Shown here piece by piece: positions 1 through 12,600 of a DNA stretch of 64,000 bases (positions within the stretch are counted from its first letter, which is position 1; every line of letters begins with the position of its first letter). The notes under the pieces are model-generated. The model was not told the DNA's origin. It did not search any database and worked only from the letters and a program-made list of their open reading frames with translations. This DNA comes from Lasiosphaeria ovina (Eukaryota; Ascomycota; Sordariomycetes; Sordariales; Lasiosphaeriaceae), in the NCBI GenBank assembly GCA_033439765.1, contig JAULSN010000001.1, positions 5,890,001 to 5,954,000 of the forward strand, written 5' to 3'. A program made the translations under genes and the position numbers.

Positions 1-561
1 GCGAACCTTTATAGGCGGAGTAAAATTTTCAGCCTTATCGATAATAGTATCGTCAAATATAACCTTATATTCTATATCCTTTTCTACTTCGCCTAATCTA
101 GCGCCTTCTTCTTCGTTGAATTTAACTACGCTAACCCTTATAACTATATTATTTTCTAGATTATAAATCTAGTAGATCTTTCCGTATATATTATCGTAGC
201 CGACTAACCTTCTAACTCGGGCGCGGGGTTCTAGCTTATTACCTTATATTCTCTAGCTCGGCTTTATATAGTAGTATACCGGGTAGTAGAAGCTTCTTAA
301 ATACCGAATATACGGCTTACGGGCTTCTTCGGGAAGGCCAATAGCTATACTAAAGACTTTATACGGGCTTAATTTACTAGCATTTACTAAAGTCGGTAAT
401 AAGTTAGTAATCCTTATAACGCTCTCTATAACGAAAGGCCATAGCTATTCTAGTATTCTATATTTAATTATTAGAGTCCTTATTCACTTAGTAATAACCC
501 TAATTATCCGTTTAATCTTTCTATTTATAAACGGCGACTCTATTATTATTATATAGACCTA
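1..561 (-). pseudogene. copia integrase C-terminal part and linker, broken
   Basis: The minus-strand reading gives the region after the integrase core: a PF-x-ES helix, an IGLPEEARKPYIRYLRS-like block, then GRLVGYD and VVKFNEEEG blocks typical of copia polyproteins just before the reverse transcriptase. Several in-frame stops fit C-to-T change at CAG/CAA codons. The reading is cut at position 1 by the window edge and at 561 by Ty3 element 1. Confidence 0.7.
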
Positions 562-566
562 TATAC
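562..566. repeat. Target-site duplication TATAC, left copy (Ty3 element 1)
   Basis: The five bases TATAC directly before the left LTR are repeated exactly at 7364-7368 after the right LTR. Confidence 0.85.
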
Positions 567-831
567 TATCACCGTACAGTCGATTTAATGAGACAGGGCT
601 GCACCAATCATCGCTGTATTCGTAGAATCTAAAGCTAAGGAAAGAAAAAGAAAAGAAAGTTCCAAAAGGCTGCGCGGTGCGTGGAGAAGTGGGCTAGGTT
701 TTGTGGGTCACGTGGCAGGACTTGGCACGGGCCACCAATAGCGGGGTTGTTTAGTCAGCTCGAGTCGTGTAGCGTGCGACCGATTAGGGCCACCTAGGGC
801 CACCCAAATGTCCTTCGCACCTGCCGTGATA
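567..831 (-). repeat. LTR of element 1 (3' LTR in element orientation)
   Basis: 265-bp direct repeat of 7099-7363. The plus-strand ends are TATCACCG and GCCGTGATA; the expected terminal CA/TG bases are changed by C-to-T or G-to-A transitions. By eye the two LTR copies differ at about 13 positions, all transitions, most of them at CA/TG sites. Confidence 0.88.
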
Positions 832-3800
832 CTACCCCCGGGTTAGAAAAAAGCTTCGCCTCGAAGCTTTACCCCCCTGGCTTAACGACGTCGGGTTATC
901 CTGCGTAGCGGATGGCCTTTTACCATAGGTTTATTATCGTCTTGGTATAGTTCTTCGAACTTATCCTCCTTGGCTGTTTATAGCTACTTATCGAGCCGTA
1001 CGGGCGGTCCGGCTTTATCGGGGTAGGTATCGTAATATTCCTTTAGGAGAATTGGGGAGTTCTTGAAGTCTTTAGCGTAATACTAGGTAGCGTCGGGAGC
1101 CCACCCGCGCTATTGAACTTGGTACTGGAGTTTTCTATAGTATGACCGCGATATTAATACCTATTCTACGATCCATTCTTACTTATTATTAATCGTCTCT
1201 CCTTCCGGCTTTGAGTCCTCCTAACTAGGTAGTGGGTTATTTAGGTATAAGCGTAGGCGGTCCGCGTAGAATACGTCGGTCCCTCGCCATCCCTTAGGCA
1301 TTTCTAGTTTATAGTCGTACCCGTTAGGGCCGGACCTCTCTAGAACCTTAAAGTATTATTATATTAGCGGGAAGTCTAATTTTGAGCTAGGCCGATCGGT
1401 CGACTATGTCTTTTTAATTATATAGATTTAGTCGCTAACGTCGAAGTCGGGTATTCGGCGGTACTTATTAGCTTCCTGGGTTTGGCGCTCTTATACCTTT
1501 ATAATAGTATCCTTTACGGTATTAATATATCCCTCTAGGGTTTTGGCCATTTCCTAGGCCTCTTGTCGGGTTATCTTCTCCGATTGCTGGAGGTCGGGGT
1601 CGGAGAGGTCCGTTCTTCTCGTCTAATTATAGTATATTAGTATAGGGAAACCAAAAAGGACCTCGTACGGCTGGAGTTCCGTACTATCTTAAGGAGTTGA
1701 ATTCTAGACCGCGTCTATAGCCGGTATGAATTTCGACTAATTATCCTAATAGTAAGAGATGAATATTCGTAATCGTTAATCGATCTACTAGTAGAGGTTT
1801 TCTACCTATCTTACGGTTTGTTTATACCCGGAGGATAATAATTTCTAACGGATCCCTAGGAGCTTTGCTAACTCGTTTATAAATTTAGAAATGAACTAAG
1901 GACCTCGATCGCTAATAACTTTAGAGGGTAACCCGAATATACGATATAGTCCCTTATAGTATATACGGGCGACCTCGACTACCGTAACGGTAGAATAATA
2001 CGGCGTATACTAAGAGGCTTTACTTAAGCGATCGATAACTATAAAGAGGTTATCGTACCCGTATTTGTCCTTTAGTAGAGACTTGAAATTAACGACTAAT
2101 CTACTCCAGATTCTCTAGGGTAATGGAATCGGGTATAATAGACCGGGAGTCTTATCTCGTAGGACTTTAGCGGACTTATATTTATAGTTAGCGACGAATC
2201 TATTTATATCGGCGCTTAGACCCGCCTACTAATAGAGTTCCTTTAATATTTTCCGTATCTTATTCCTTCTAAGGTAGGCTAAAGGAAGTCGGGAATATAT
2301 TTTATCGATAATTCGAGTACGTAGTTACGCTACGTCTAGTACGACGAGCCTATCGTTCCTAAGGAGGAGGCCGTTATAAGTTATTAATAGCTAGTTACCT
2401 TCCTAATCTTCAAGTACCTTTATATAATAGACTAATAGGGAATCGTCGGATCTATTAGCTTTAAGTAGCTCGTCGAGAAGTTCATACCCCGAAGATAACG
2501 GTACTTCTAAGATTAGAGCTATTAACGGCGTTACCTCTACTATCGATAGGTACTCCGTCGTCTTTACTAGTACGCTATCGTAATCCTACTAAAATATCTA
2601 GACGGTACGATAGGCGTCCTATCGTTCCTTTTGAGTCTTTAGCTCGTAAGAGCGTCGGGTTAGGGCGTCTACCGTAGCGTTTAGCGCTCCTAAATGATAG
2701 AGTATTCGGAAGTAGAAACTAGTAAGTTCTTCTACCTAACCAGCCTACCTTATATTAAGCCGCTATTTAATTATAAAGTACTTAAGTATATCGTTATCCG
2801 AGAAGATAATAAATAGCTCTTCGTACTATAGGCCTACTAGCTCGCTCCGCTAATATTAGAGAGATCGGATAATTACTAGTAACTCCTTATCGTAGATAAA
2901 GTAGTTGAATTCAGCCCCCTTTATTATTTTAGAATAAAAGGCTACCAGGTATTACTCGTCTCCGTATTTCTAGCTTAAGACTCCGGTAACTACCCCTCCC
3001 GAGGAGTCGGTCTTAATACGGGTTTCCCGACCGTATTCGAAGTACTTTAGGACCGGTACTAATATTAGACGGGCTTTTAACTCGTCGAAGGCTAGTTAAT
3101 AGTCGTCGCTCTATCTAAACGCTTCCCCTTTCTTCGCTAGAGCTACTAGTAGCTTCGTAACCTAACTATAGTTACGAACGAATCGGCGGTAGAAGTTATA
3201 GAATCCGAGGAAGGATTATACTCCCCTTAGATCGTTCGGCTTCGGCTAGTCTCGTATAATATCCGTTTTAGAGGGATCGACCGATACTTTATCGACTCCG
3301 ATAATAAAGCCTAGGTACTTAGTTTCCTTTATATAGAATTCGTACTTATTAATATCGGCCTATAGGCCGGCCTCCCGTAGTCGTTATAGGATAAGTCGTA
3401 CGTAACGGACGTACTCTTCCTTAGAGTTTGAATAGACTAAGATATTATCGAGGTAAGCGCTATAGAAGTCGTCGAGGTAGCCTATTAAAGAGTTATTAAT
3501 AAAACGTTAAAATATTACTAGACTATTAATAAGGCTAAAGGGTATAACTTTATAGCTAAAGGTCCTATAGCGGGTACGAAACGTCGTTAATTACTCGTCG
3601 TCTAGATATATAGATTCTATAAAATACTTAGCGGATATCGATCTTTATAAAGATACGGGCCTTACTAATACGACTAAGTATCTCGTCGATTAGAGGTAAA
3701 GGTATTCGGTCTTTTTCCGTTAAGGCGTTTAGCTTACGATAGTCTATATAGAAGCGTAGACTACCGTTACCCTTTCTAACGAAGAGGATAGGAGCGGCCT

Positions 3801-5270
3801 ATAGCGTACTACTTATTTAGATAAAACCCTTTCTAAGGGTATTAGTAATATATTCCCGGTATACCTCTAGTTCCTTAAGAGATATCTTATATAATAGGCT
3901 ATATCCTAGGTCCTCTAGCTTCTTCTTAGGTAATAACCTAATTTAGTAGTCGACTAAGTCGCGTTAAGGTACGAGGATATCTAATTAGACTTTACTAAAG
4001 ACGTTTAAGAAGTCGTAATATAGGGATAGTAACTCGGCGATAATTTTTTTATATAGTATATTATCGTCTTCTTCTAGACCGGTAGTTTTGAGCTTATTAA
4101 TTCGCTTATTAAGCTCGTTAAGAGTTATAACCTCGACTTATTCCCCTTTATACGAGAGTCGGAAGGCCGTTTCACTTAGTATAGCTATCTCGGTAGGGCG
4201 CTCTCGGTACTAGCTAATCCTATCGCGTTATATACGATAAGGACCTCGCACGTCCCGTTTAGGGTATAAGGGCTTCTTCTTTAGTTCTTTAGGTTCTAGC
4301 TTCCCTAGCTACTCCTTCTACGATAGATTAAGTTCTCTCTCTATACGGTTATATTCCCGCTTAGTACGATTACCGTTAACCTATTATACTAACCTCTAGA
4401 GGAGGGTAGGTCTAAAACTCGGAGTAGCTCTCGTTAGGGTAAGTTCTTCCTTAGGATTATAAACTATAAAGTTATTCTAGTTCTGGCGTTCGAGCTCGTC
4501 TATATAGGCCCGTACGAGCCGGCCGTCTCGGCGACGTTTATCCTCTTTCTCTAGGAGCTCGTTCCGTTAATAGGCGTCCTATTAATAGTCTATATTAAGG
4601 ACGGAGGCTACTAAAGACTAGTTTATAGGAATAGTATTCTACTAACTCGGATCGAGTTCCTAGCTCTCTAAGAATAGAAGGCGGCGGCGCTTCGTATCGA
4701 TTAAGATATTATAATAATCTAGCTACTTCCGACCGATTATAACTTTATAAATATAGTCGATTTCGATAAAGCGTTCTTCTTTAATCGTACGGTTCTATAT
4801 AATAAAGTCGGCGCTTAAGAGTATATCGATTTTTTAGCGGGATTTATTATCGAACCCTCTTACTTCTCGTATATAAGGGTCGATCGTCGAGTTAGCTTAT
4901 ATTATTTTACGTAGTTATTATACGAATATTCGGTTAATAAAGAGATATCCGTTTACTCTAAAGTCGACGAGTATATTATTTATAATTAAGGAAAGTCTAT
5001 TATTTATTAGAATATAATTAATAGTAAAGGCTTACCCTCCTAGATATTTAGAGAGTAATCCTAGTTCTTTCTTACCTATAGCCCCTATTATATATACCGA
5101 CTCGGTCCCTAGGAGGGAGTCTACTTACCCTAGGGTTATTAGTTTTTCGGATCTATATCCATTCCCTTAGTAGCGGGGCTTATAGGCTATATCTCGGTTC
5201 TGGACCCGTAGTAGGAGTCGTACTATATATAGCGATTTACGATTTCCTAAACTCGATCCTTACTAGCGAT
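831..5270 (-). pseudogene. Element 1 pol remnant: protease, RT, RNase H, integrase, chromodomain
   Basis: The polyprotein can be followed on the minus strand only by ignoring dozens of in-frame TAA/TAG codons. Diagnostic blocks are the RT active-site box with Asp-to-Asn change, the RNase H DSSGGVV block, the integrase DRGP-x-FISKF block and a C-terminal chromodomain (WRGWAP-like, then FKNSP). The chromodomain places it in the chromovirus branch. The damage is G-to-A and C-to-T only where it can be judged, so RIP rather than random decay is the likely cause. Confidence 0.85.
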
Positions 5271-6875
5271 AGGGGCGATATTCTTCTAGGGGTAGTCCCG
5301 AGTAATATAGCCCTATTCCTAATAAGTAAAGTATCGCTTCTTTAGGTATAGCTTCTTAAGCTCCTCGGCTAAGGCGCGAGGAGGGTTCCGGTTGGGATTA
5401 GTAGGAGCGGGGGGCGTAGGTTGGCCATTAGTTCCGCCACCACCTCGGGGGTTATATCGAGGTACGCCCTAATTACCTCTAGAGCTACTATTAACGCCGC
5501 TAGTAGTAGGCTTCTCTACCTTAGCTTTATTAACCTATCGTGCCTTCTAGGCGAGCTTTATATTTAGCGTAAACTCGGCTCTAATCTTGGCGTACTTCTC
5601 AAAGTCGACGGTATTATCGATATATTCACGCGTTAACTTATCCTATATAGTAGGAGTAAGGCGGCGCTTAAACTCCTTCTTCTACTCGGATCGGGGGCGG
5701 CGGTACTAGCCTACTAGACGAATAAACTTATTCCAGAACTCGTAATAATTATCTCTAGGTAATATATAAAGATTATTAAACTCCTTTAGAGCCTCCTCTT
5801 CGCGATTTACGTTACGGTACTTATTCTTAAGCTAGGCTAGTAAATCTTCTACGGTCTTAATCTAGTTAGGATGGGCGTCCTCTAAATACGGTTCTAGCTA
5901 TAGAGAGGCATTACCTACTAAGCGGAATTTAATATAGGTCTAACGCGCGCGGTCTATCTCGTAGTAATTAGCATTAACCTATAGCTTATTCTCTATTTGA
6001 CGAATCTAAGTATTAAAAGTAATTATATCTTTCGTAATATCGTTATAGAAAAGAGGAGGGTCTATTATCTTCGTACTTTGGCGGGGCTACGAATTACCAA
6101 AGGCCGGGGTTAAGTACCGCGAGCTACGTTAAGAGAGTATATCGGTAACGATAGTACGGTTCAGGCTATCGATATATTCCTATATTCTCTATATAGTACG
6201 GTCCCGATCCTTAAGGGCTACCTACGTATTCTCTAGTAGGTCGTCTTCCGTAGAGGCGAGGGCGTCTAGGGCTGGTCTATCTATTAGGAGGCGATCGGCC
6301 TACGAGCGGATATTTCGGATTACGGTCGACTAGTTATAAGCGATATCGTATAGCTATACTACCTACCTATAGAGCGTATATATTATGATTATTCGTAATT
6401 TCATCTCGCGCTAGAGCTCGTCGGGGTTATACGACGCCTTACGCTCGAAATCCTTTATATCCATTAACCCCTCAAAGGTCAGGTCCTTATTCTCCGGGAG
6501 GAGCGTTCGGAATAGCATAGCGGGTCCCTTCTTTCCGCGCTTAACGAATATAGCGGCTATATCGGTAATCTTCTACTAGAAATCACCCTCAAGGTCCTCG
6601 TGAGTTAGATCAAACTATACTTTAGCGATTTCCAGGAGGATAGCCTGGTTATAAACTTCTCGATTAATTTCGGCCTTACTTATTCCCGGAACGGGGTCGC
6701 GAATCGTTGTCGTAGAAGCTCTTGCCGATATAGTTCTTATAGTACGAGCCAAAGTCTCGTATTCGCGGACTAACCGGGAGAGAATAGTATTAGAGATCTT
6801 ATACGGCTAGGCTTTGATAAAGTTATCCTATCGGTAGGCGACCTCCTCGAGGGCCCGCTGGAGGTTCTCCTCCAT
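5270..6875 (-). pseudogene. Element 1 gag remnant with mutated CCHC zinc knuckle
   Basis: Minus-strand start at 6875 (MEENLQRALEEVAYR, then a stop). The distal end near 5288-5340 reads like a CCHC nucleocapsid knuckle (final block TRDYP, where RDCP is normal) in which Cys codons have become Tyr, as G-to-A change on this strand would produce. Confidence 0.75.
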
Positions 6876-7098
6876 AGAGTGATCCGAACCGATGGTAGAT
6901 ATTCCCTCGGTTGTATGGGGACTTCCCCGTAGGTTTGTACCGCTTGGTACGATTCCTTCCGTACGGTCGCTAGGTTCTGATCTCGTATAACTGGTACGTA
7001 CCCTTCTTTACGACGGTAGTGGATTTTAACGAAATAAACAAATCTTCGGTGGGATATTCTTTAAGGCCTTCCCAGGTAATAGGTTATGAGCTTTAGAT

Positions 7099-7363
7099 TA
7101 TTACCGTATAGTCGATTTAATAAGACAGGACTATACTAATCATCGCTATATTCGTAGAATCTAAAGCTAAGGAAAGAAAAAGAAAAGAAAGTTCCAAAAG
7201 GCTGCGCGGTACGTGGAGAAGTGGGCTAGGTTTTGTGGGTCACGTAGCAGGACTTGGCACGGGCCACCAATAGCGGGGTTGTTTAGTCAGCTCGAGTCGT
7301 GTAGCGTGCGACCGATCAGGGCCACCCAGGGCCACCCAAATGTCCTTCGCACCTGCCGTGACA
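7099..7363 (-). repeat. LTR of element 1 (5' LTR in element orientation)
   Basis: Second 265-bp copy, ending GCCGTGACA, which preserves the canonical terminus that is mutated in the left copy. In the minus orientation it would carry the promoter driving gag. It is followed by the target duplication TATAC. Confidence 0.88.
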
Positions 7364-7368
7364 TATAC
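7364..7368. repeat. Target-site duplication TATAC, right copy (Ty3 element 1)
   Basis: Exact copy of 562-566. Confidence 0.85.
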
Positions 7369-7512
7369 CTTCGGTTTTGGCTTAAGACTTGAGCTTAGAG
7401 TTCTTATACTCGTTAGTATTAAGGCCGAATTCCGAACCTCTATTAAGATCTATTATCTTAACTTTCCTTTCAGTCTGCCGTACTAGGAACGTATATAGCT
7501 CTAGGATCTATT
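7369..7512 (-). pseudogene. copia integrase core fragment between the two Ty3 elements
   Basis: The 144 bp between the two insertions read on the minus strand as an integrase core piece (RQTERKVKIIDLNRGSEFG). This joins the fragment right of element 2 to the fragment left of element 1 and is the key evidence that one copia element received both insertions. Confidence 0.7.
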
Positions 7513-7517
7513 AGTAT
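7513..7517. repeat. Target-site duplication AGTAT, left copy (Ty3 element 2)
   Basis: AGTAT before the left LTR is repeated exactly at 15788-15792. Confidence 0.88.
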
Positions 7518-7786
7518 TGATAGGGAAAGGCAGCATATATCACCAATGTGGTGGTAGAATTATGTGTGTAGAAGGTTGGAAGGTGGAAAAGGAAGGTGGT
7601 GTGCCCTGCAGCGGGGATATGCCCCGCGCAGGTGGCAGTATTAACTGCCAGTGCACACCGCCTACTTGCCCGCCTTCCGCTAGTCTAGGGTGCTGCTTAT
7701 GTAATGTACAGGGGGTGCACGCGCCATGTGCGCGTAGAGGGCCATGTCAATTGTTAACATGTGCAATTGAGGCCATTCCCGTATCA
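7518..7786 (-). repeat. LTR of element 2 (3' LTR in element orientation)
   Basis: 269-bp direct repeat of 15519-15787 with TG...CA ends. The two copies differ at about five positions, all G/A transitions. A frame through the LTR is open on the plus strand in both copies, but this is incidental and not a gene. Confidence 0.92.
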
Positions 7787-7910
7787 AGTGCCCGGCTCAA
7801 AAAAGAGTGTCGCTGCCCTTAGTGACTGGGCGGGGAATCCCTCTCCGTCCATGCTTCCCATGCCCAAAGGGTATGGTCCCATGAAACTCTTAGTACGTCC
7901 TAAGTGCCTA

Positions 7911-10900
7911 CTTTCTCTCCTTGCGAGGTCTGCCACGTCCGCGCTTCGGGGGCTCGTTGTTTACTTCCGCAGGCTTTGCTTCCTCGGGTCGGCCACCTTT
8001 CCTCAGCCAGTATTCGTCCACGCATTCCTGAGCTCCTGCAAGCTCCTCTTCTTTTTTCCATTGATTATCCTCGTTGCCGTAGCCCTTCCAGTGCACCAGG
8101 TACTTAGTGCGTCCCCTGGTTTTCCTGTGCTTCTAAATATACTCAATCTCGTAGCGTTGGCCATTATCGTCGGACTGGTCGTCTTCCACAGGCCCTGGGG
8201 GTGGCTTAGTGCGGTCGAAGGGATCTTTCTCTACGAGGTCGGGCTGGGGGTTGGAGCCGGGGACCTTGGAAAGGTGAGCCACGGAGATAACGGGGTGTAC
8301 TTAGCTGCCCTCCGGGAAGCTTAGTTCGTACGCCAGTCTACCGATTCGCTTGACGACTTTCCAGGGCCCAGAGCGTTATTGCGATAGCTTCCTGGACGGC
8401 TTGCCGGGGAGGTAGTATCCCTTATACAGGTTAAGAAAGACCTCTTCACCGATATGGAACTCGATAGGTCGGTGGTTATCGTTATATCGGCGCTTTGCTA
8501 AAGCTACGGCGAAGTCCATTACTAGTTGGGCTTTATCCCGGACCTGCTCGCGAACGGCGGGCATATCTTCCAGGGCCGGTTGGTTATCGGTCATCAGGTC
8601 CAGAGGTCCTGACGAAGGTCTGAATCCGTATAGCTACTCGTAAGGGGATATCTGAATGCCCTTAGTATAGGCCGAGTTGAGGTGCCACTATAACGCCGGG
8701 ATAATCTCCAGCCAGCTGGACGTAGGGTTAACGAAGTTGTGGTAACGAATAGCGATCTCAACGGTCTGGTTTTTACGCTCAGCCAGGCCGTCACCTTGAG
8801 GGTAGTACGCTATAGTCATAAGGAACCTAGTTCCGAGAGCTTTCCAAACTCCTTTCCAAAGCCCTAATATAAACTTGCGATCACGGTCTAAGATAATTAT
8901 ATAGGGGAATCCCTAGTCGGCGAGGAGGAGGTGTTTAATGAGGACCTCTCCCTACTACTTAGCGGTATAGGTAGTATAACTAGGTAGTAAGAGGGAACGC
9001 TTCGTAGCTTTGTCTATAACAGGCATTAAATAATTATACGTCTCCTTACCCTTGACCTTCCAAGGCGAGTCGGTAGAAGAAACTTCAGGGAGGCCGAGAA
9101 TATAATCCATAGCGATCACTCGTATAGGCAGGGCGTTTATAAGACGGATCGGCTGGTAATCGCTATTAACTGGGGTTCGGTGGGTCTTATTTAGCTAATA
9201 ATTAGGGTAAAATTTAAGGTAATCCTTCACGGCCTTAGTTTTCCGATAGATCGAAAGCCCTTTCAAGTCGTAGAGTATTCGGTTTCTACCGAAATAGTGC
9301 TTACTATTATACGCTTCCTCCATAACGGTTTTGATTATATCTCGAGGCACGTAGAGCCTCCTTATGCCGTTAGGGCGTACGTTAAACAAAAGACCTTGAT
9401 TATTAAGTATAAAGGGGTAACCCGGCCTGGTACGCGTGCCTTCTTCGCCGGCGGTTTTGCTGATTTTAGCGATAATAGAGGTATACTTTAAGTCTTTTGC
9501 GTAGCTATCGCGAAATCCGTTACGTAAGGAGTCATCTATATAAGCTTCCGCGTATATGAACCATACGTCGTTAAGAACCGTAGGTTCATTAGGAGGGGTT
9601 TCGTTAGTAGTTATAAGCCTGCTTAAGGCGTCCGGAACGAAGTTCTTCTTACCTTCTAGGTGAACTGGAATTAGCTAATACTATAAGAGGTAAATAGAGG
9701 CGTTCACTAACCGTATATTAGATCGGTCTATAGATAAAGAGCTCAAGGTTATCTAGTTTATAATTCCGAGCGTAGTAGAATGGTCGGTTAGGGCGTAAAT
9801 AGGTAGTTTATTACTATAAATCATTATTCGTAGCTTCTTAACGGCCTAGACTAAGCAGGCGACTTCGAGCTCTAAAGGTCCGTATCTCTACTCGGGATCT
9901 AATAGGCATCTACTAAGAAAACAAATAGGGAGAACTTGGTTAGCTGGAATAACTTGTCCTACTTTCTATTCGTAGCCCTCTATAAGGTGAAAAGCCATAA
10001 CTCCGAATCCGTACTCCTTAGAGCCATCCACCTATAGAAATAGGGTCTTTTCTAGGTCATAATGATGTAGAATGGTCGGATCTTCCTTATAGATCGCCTA
10101 CTGGATGGTTTCGAAAGCCAGCAATTCCTTATCGGTAGGTATATACTTGGTTTTTGCCGTATATACTATACGCTTGCCTTTATTACCGTTAACGACTTTA
10201 CTAGCTTTACGGCCGATTTTGAGGAGCTCAACCTTACGCTTCTATATCGGCTCGGCGATCTACGCGTAATAGGGGATATAAGATCTTAAAAAACCTATTG
10301 CCCCCAAGTATTACTCTAGGGCTCTTAGCGTATCAAGAAAGACAAGCTTCTTAAAGGCGGCTAGTCTATTTACTATATGAGTGAGGCCTAGGCTATTAAC
10401 TCTAAAGCCGAGTAGCTCGACGTTAGGGTAGGCGAGAAAAGACTTCTTCGGCGATATAGCGATATTCTTATTAGTGAATATCTCAAACGCCTTTCGTAGG
10501 TAACGCAAGTAGTCTTTTCGGGAATCGGAAAAGATGACTATATTATCGATAAAAGCACGTATAAAGTGAGCGTACTTAGCCAATAGTCGATCCATATACC
10601 GCTGGGCATATACTAGGGTATTCCGAAATCCCATTAAGGCAACCTTAGACTTCTCCAAGCCTCGAGGACTAATAATAGTGAATCTATCTCGATAAGGGGG
10701 ATAGACTCCAAACTAATAGAAAAAGGACGTTACGTCGATTATAGAGACGTAGGATTTGCCGCGAATAGTAGAGATAATAGTAGACTATAACGGCAAAGGG
10801 TAGTTATTAGGTACAACTACTCGGTTGAGCTATCGAAGATTAATAATAACTCTGCCTTTCTCCACGCCGTAGACAGTCCGCCAGACGATAAATACTAGCG

Positions 10901-12600
10901 AGTTAAAAGGCGTAGGATCGTTTTGCCAGTCTATACGGTCTTCCGCGTATAACGTTCCGAAAATATCGTCCAAAACACCTATATCCTTTTGACTAAGGGG
11001 GTAGCTTCTATTAGCTTTGAGTTAGTTTTGCTAGCCTTCTACTAGGGGAACTTTCATCATATCCTTCTCTGGAATCTTAATTATGCCGTTATTTACCTAG
11101 ACTTGGGGGAATTCTTCATATAGAGCTTGAAGGTCGGCTACGAAGGGAGCGTCGGTAGCGTAGATGTGAATTCCGTTATCGGTAATAATCTTAATATAGT
11201 CGATTAGCGCTTTAATACCCAACTTGGACATCTTTCCGCCGGGGCTAGTATTAACGACGAACTTGGCGGCTATAGGTCCTATGAGATCCTCGTCGAGTAG
11301 CTCTAAGGCTATAGGGGGTTCCAAGTCTACGTTCTAAGTAATCTACTAGACTTGGTCGGATAGGGATAGCGGTGAAGCTATAGGGGGAGGTAAGTTATTA
11401 GAGGAGGCGATAGCTAGTAGGGTAATATCCTTAGGGGCGTCGATAAGCGCGTAAATTACTTTAGTCATATTGAAAGACGAGCCTATAGCTTGCTACTATA
11501 TAACGTTCGAAAGGCTAGTAGTCGGGAGCGCTAATACCCCTAAGAGCTGAGAAAACATAGCCAGCGAGCCGAGTGCTATTACGGCCATACCTTATTTCCA
11601 GGATACGCTCTTATAGCCACTATCCTAAGCCTTATAAATATAGCCGAGGGTAGTACCCTTCTTAATCACTAGTACGCCGTTAGAGTTGTTTTATACTACG
11701 ACGACTTTCGGCGTTTTTGCGTCTATAACTACGTTAGCTACTACGGAGTATTTTACTAAGAATATTACGGATCTATCGGAGGGTAGGGGCTTATAGTTAA
11801 CTAGAAGAAGTATTCTCTATCCTGCTAGTAGGGTGAGATCTCTACCGGCTTTGACGTTCCGGCGATACTCCTTGGCTTTACGAACGACTTCTATAGACGT
11901 ATAGAAGCCGTCCATCTATCTAAAGGTGACTATGTCCGACGAATAGTTAATATTTGCTCCGTAGGGGGTAAGGAACTCATTACTAAGTAGCAAGTTAGGG
12001 GGGAGACCCTTAACTACCTATACGGAATACGACACTTCTATTAAAGCTGGCTAGTCCTGCCTATCTTCACCGACTAGAAATAGTATGAAGGTAGCCTACT
12101 TAGTAGTCTTCACGGTCTCTTTATATACTCCGCGAACTCGGCCGAAGCGCGGCTTAACTATATGCTTGAGCTTGCTAAGTAGCTTACGAGAAATGAGGGA
12201 TCGACCGGTTCTAGGATCGAGGCAAATCTCGTTACTACTTAACGACGTAGCTAAGGCTTTGGCCTTAACTCGGAGATACGAGTATTCGGACTGAGGGTTA
12301 CCCCTAGTATTAATAGGAGCGATATTAGGAGCTTTCAAGACGATGAAGTCCGGGGTGACGGGAGCGGAGGAAGACGTATGTATTGCGATATCTCCTTTAT
12401 TAGCGGTAATATATTCATCGTTAGACTCGTCCTCCTATAAATCTAGCTAGGGGATAATAACTCCCGTCTTAGCTAACGAGTATATACGAATATACTTGAA
12501 TAGCTAGTTACGCGAGTCGTATACTTTATAATAATAGCCGTAAGTACGGCCAGATACCTACTACTTCTTAGTATCTTGGATACGTTCAAAATACGCTACG
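7911..12600 (-). pseudogene. Element 2 pol remnant: protease-like, RT, RNase H, integrase, chromodomain
   Basis: Recognised on the minus strand: a protease-like LISRKLL block near 12180-12240; RT with GVYPPYRDRFTIISPRG and an active-site box reading AFIDNIVIFS where IDD is expected (about 10540); RNase H (VDGSKEYGFGVM near 10020; LTDHSTTLG near 9790); an integrase zinc domain with both terminal Cys changed to Tyr (9195-9389); a core ending GDGLAERKNQTVEIA (about 8740-8800); a GPY/F-like module (8376-8594); and a chromodomain (HWKGYGNEDNQW, about 8040-8090) followed by a basic tail. Stops are TAA or TAG, consistent with mutated CAA, CAG or TGG. Confidence 0.87.

Larger units (their letters stand above)
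567..7363 (-). mobile_element. Ty3/gypsy chromovirus LTR retrotransposon, element 1 (RIP-inactivated)
   Basis: This 6797-bp element has two 265-bp LTRs in direct orientation and a perfect 5-bp target duplication. Minus-strand reading gives the order gag, protease, reverse transcriptase, RNase H, integrase, chromodomain, which is Ty3/gypsy order. Recognised remnants: gag start at 6875 (MEENLQRALEEV), zinc knuckle at about 5288-5340 with Cys-to-Tyr changes, RT box at about 3429-3480 reading YLDN where YLDD is expected, RNase H at about 2935-3030 (KTDSSGGVV), integrase SDRGP box at about 1870-1920 with a stop in place of Gln, and a chromodomain at about 1020-1200. All reading frames are riddled with TAA/TAG and the element cannot encode protein. 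Confidence 0.92.

Noticed and set aside
7060..7098. CTCATAACC next to the element 1 5' LTR as a half-tRNA primer binding site
   Set aside because: In element orientation it is identical to, not complementary to, the initiator tRNA anticodon loop, so it cannot prime as written. No primer site was called.
7517..7822. Open frame of 101 codons (and the matching frame at 15518-15814)
   Set aside because: Both lie in the two LTR copies of element 2, begin with TTG and have no protein similarity. They are duplicated only because the LTR is duplicated.
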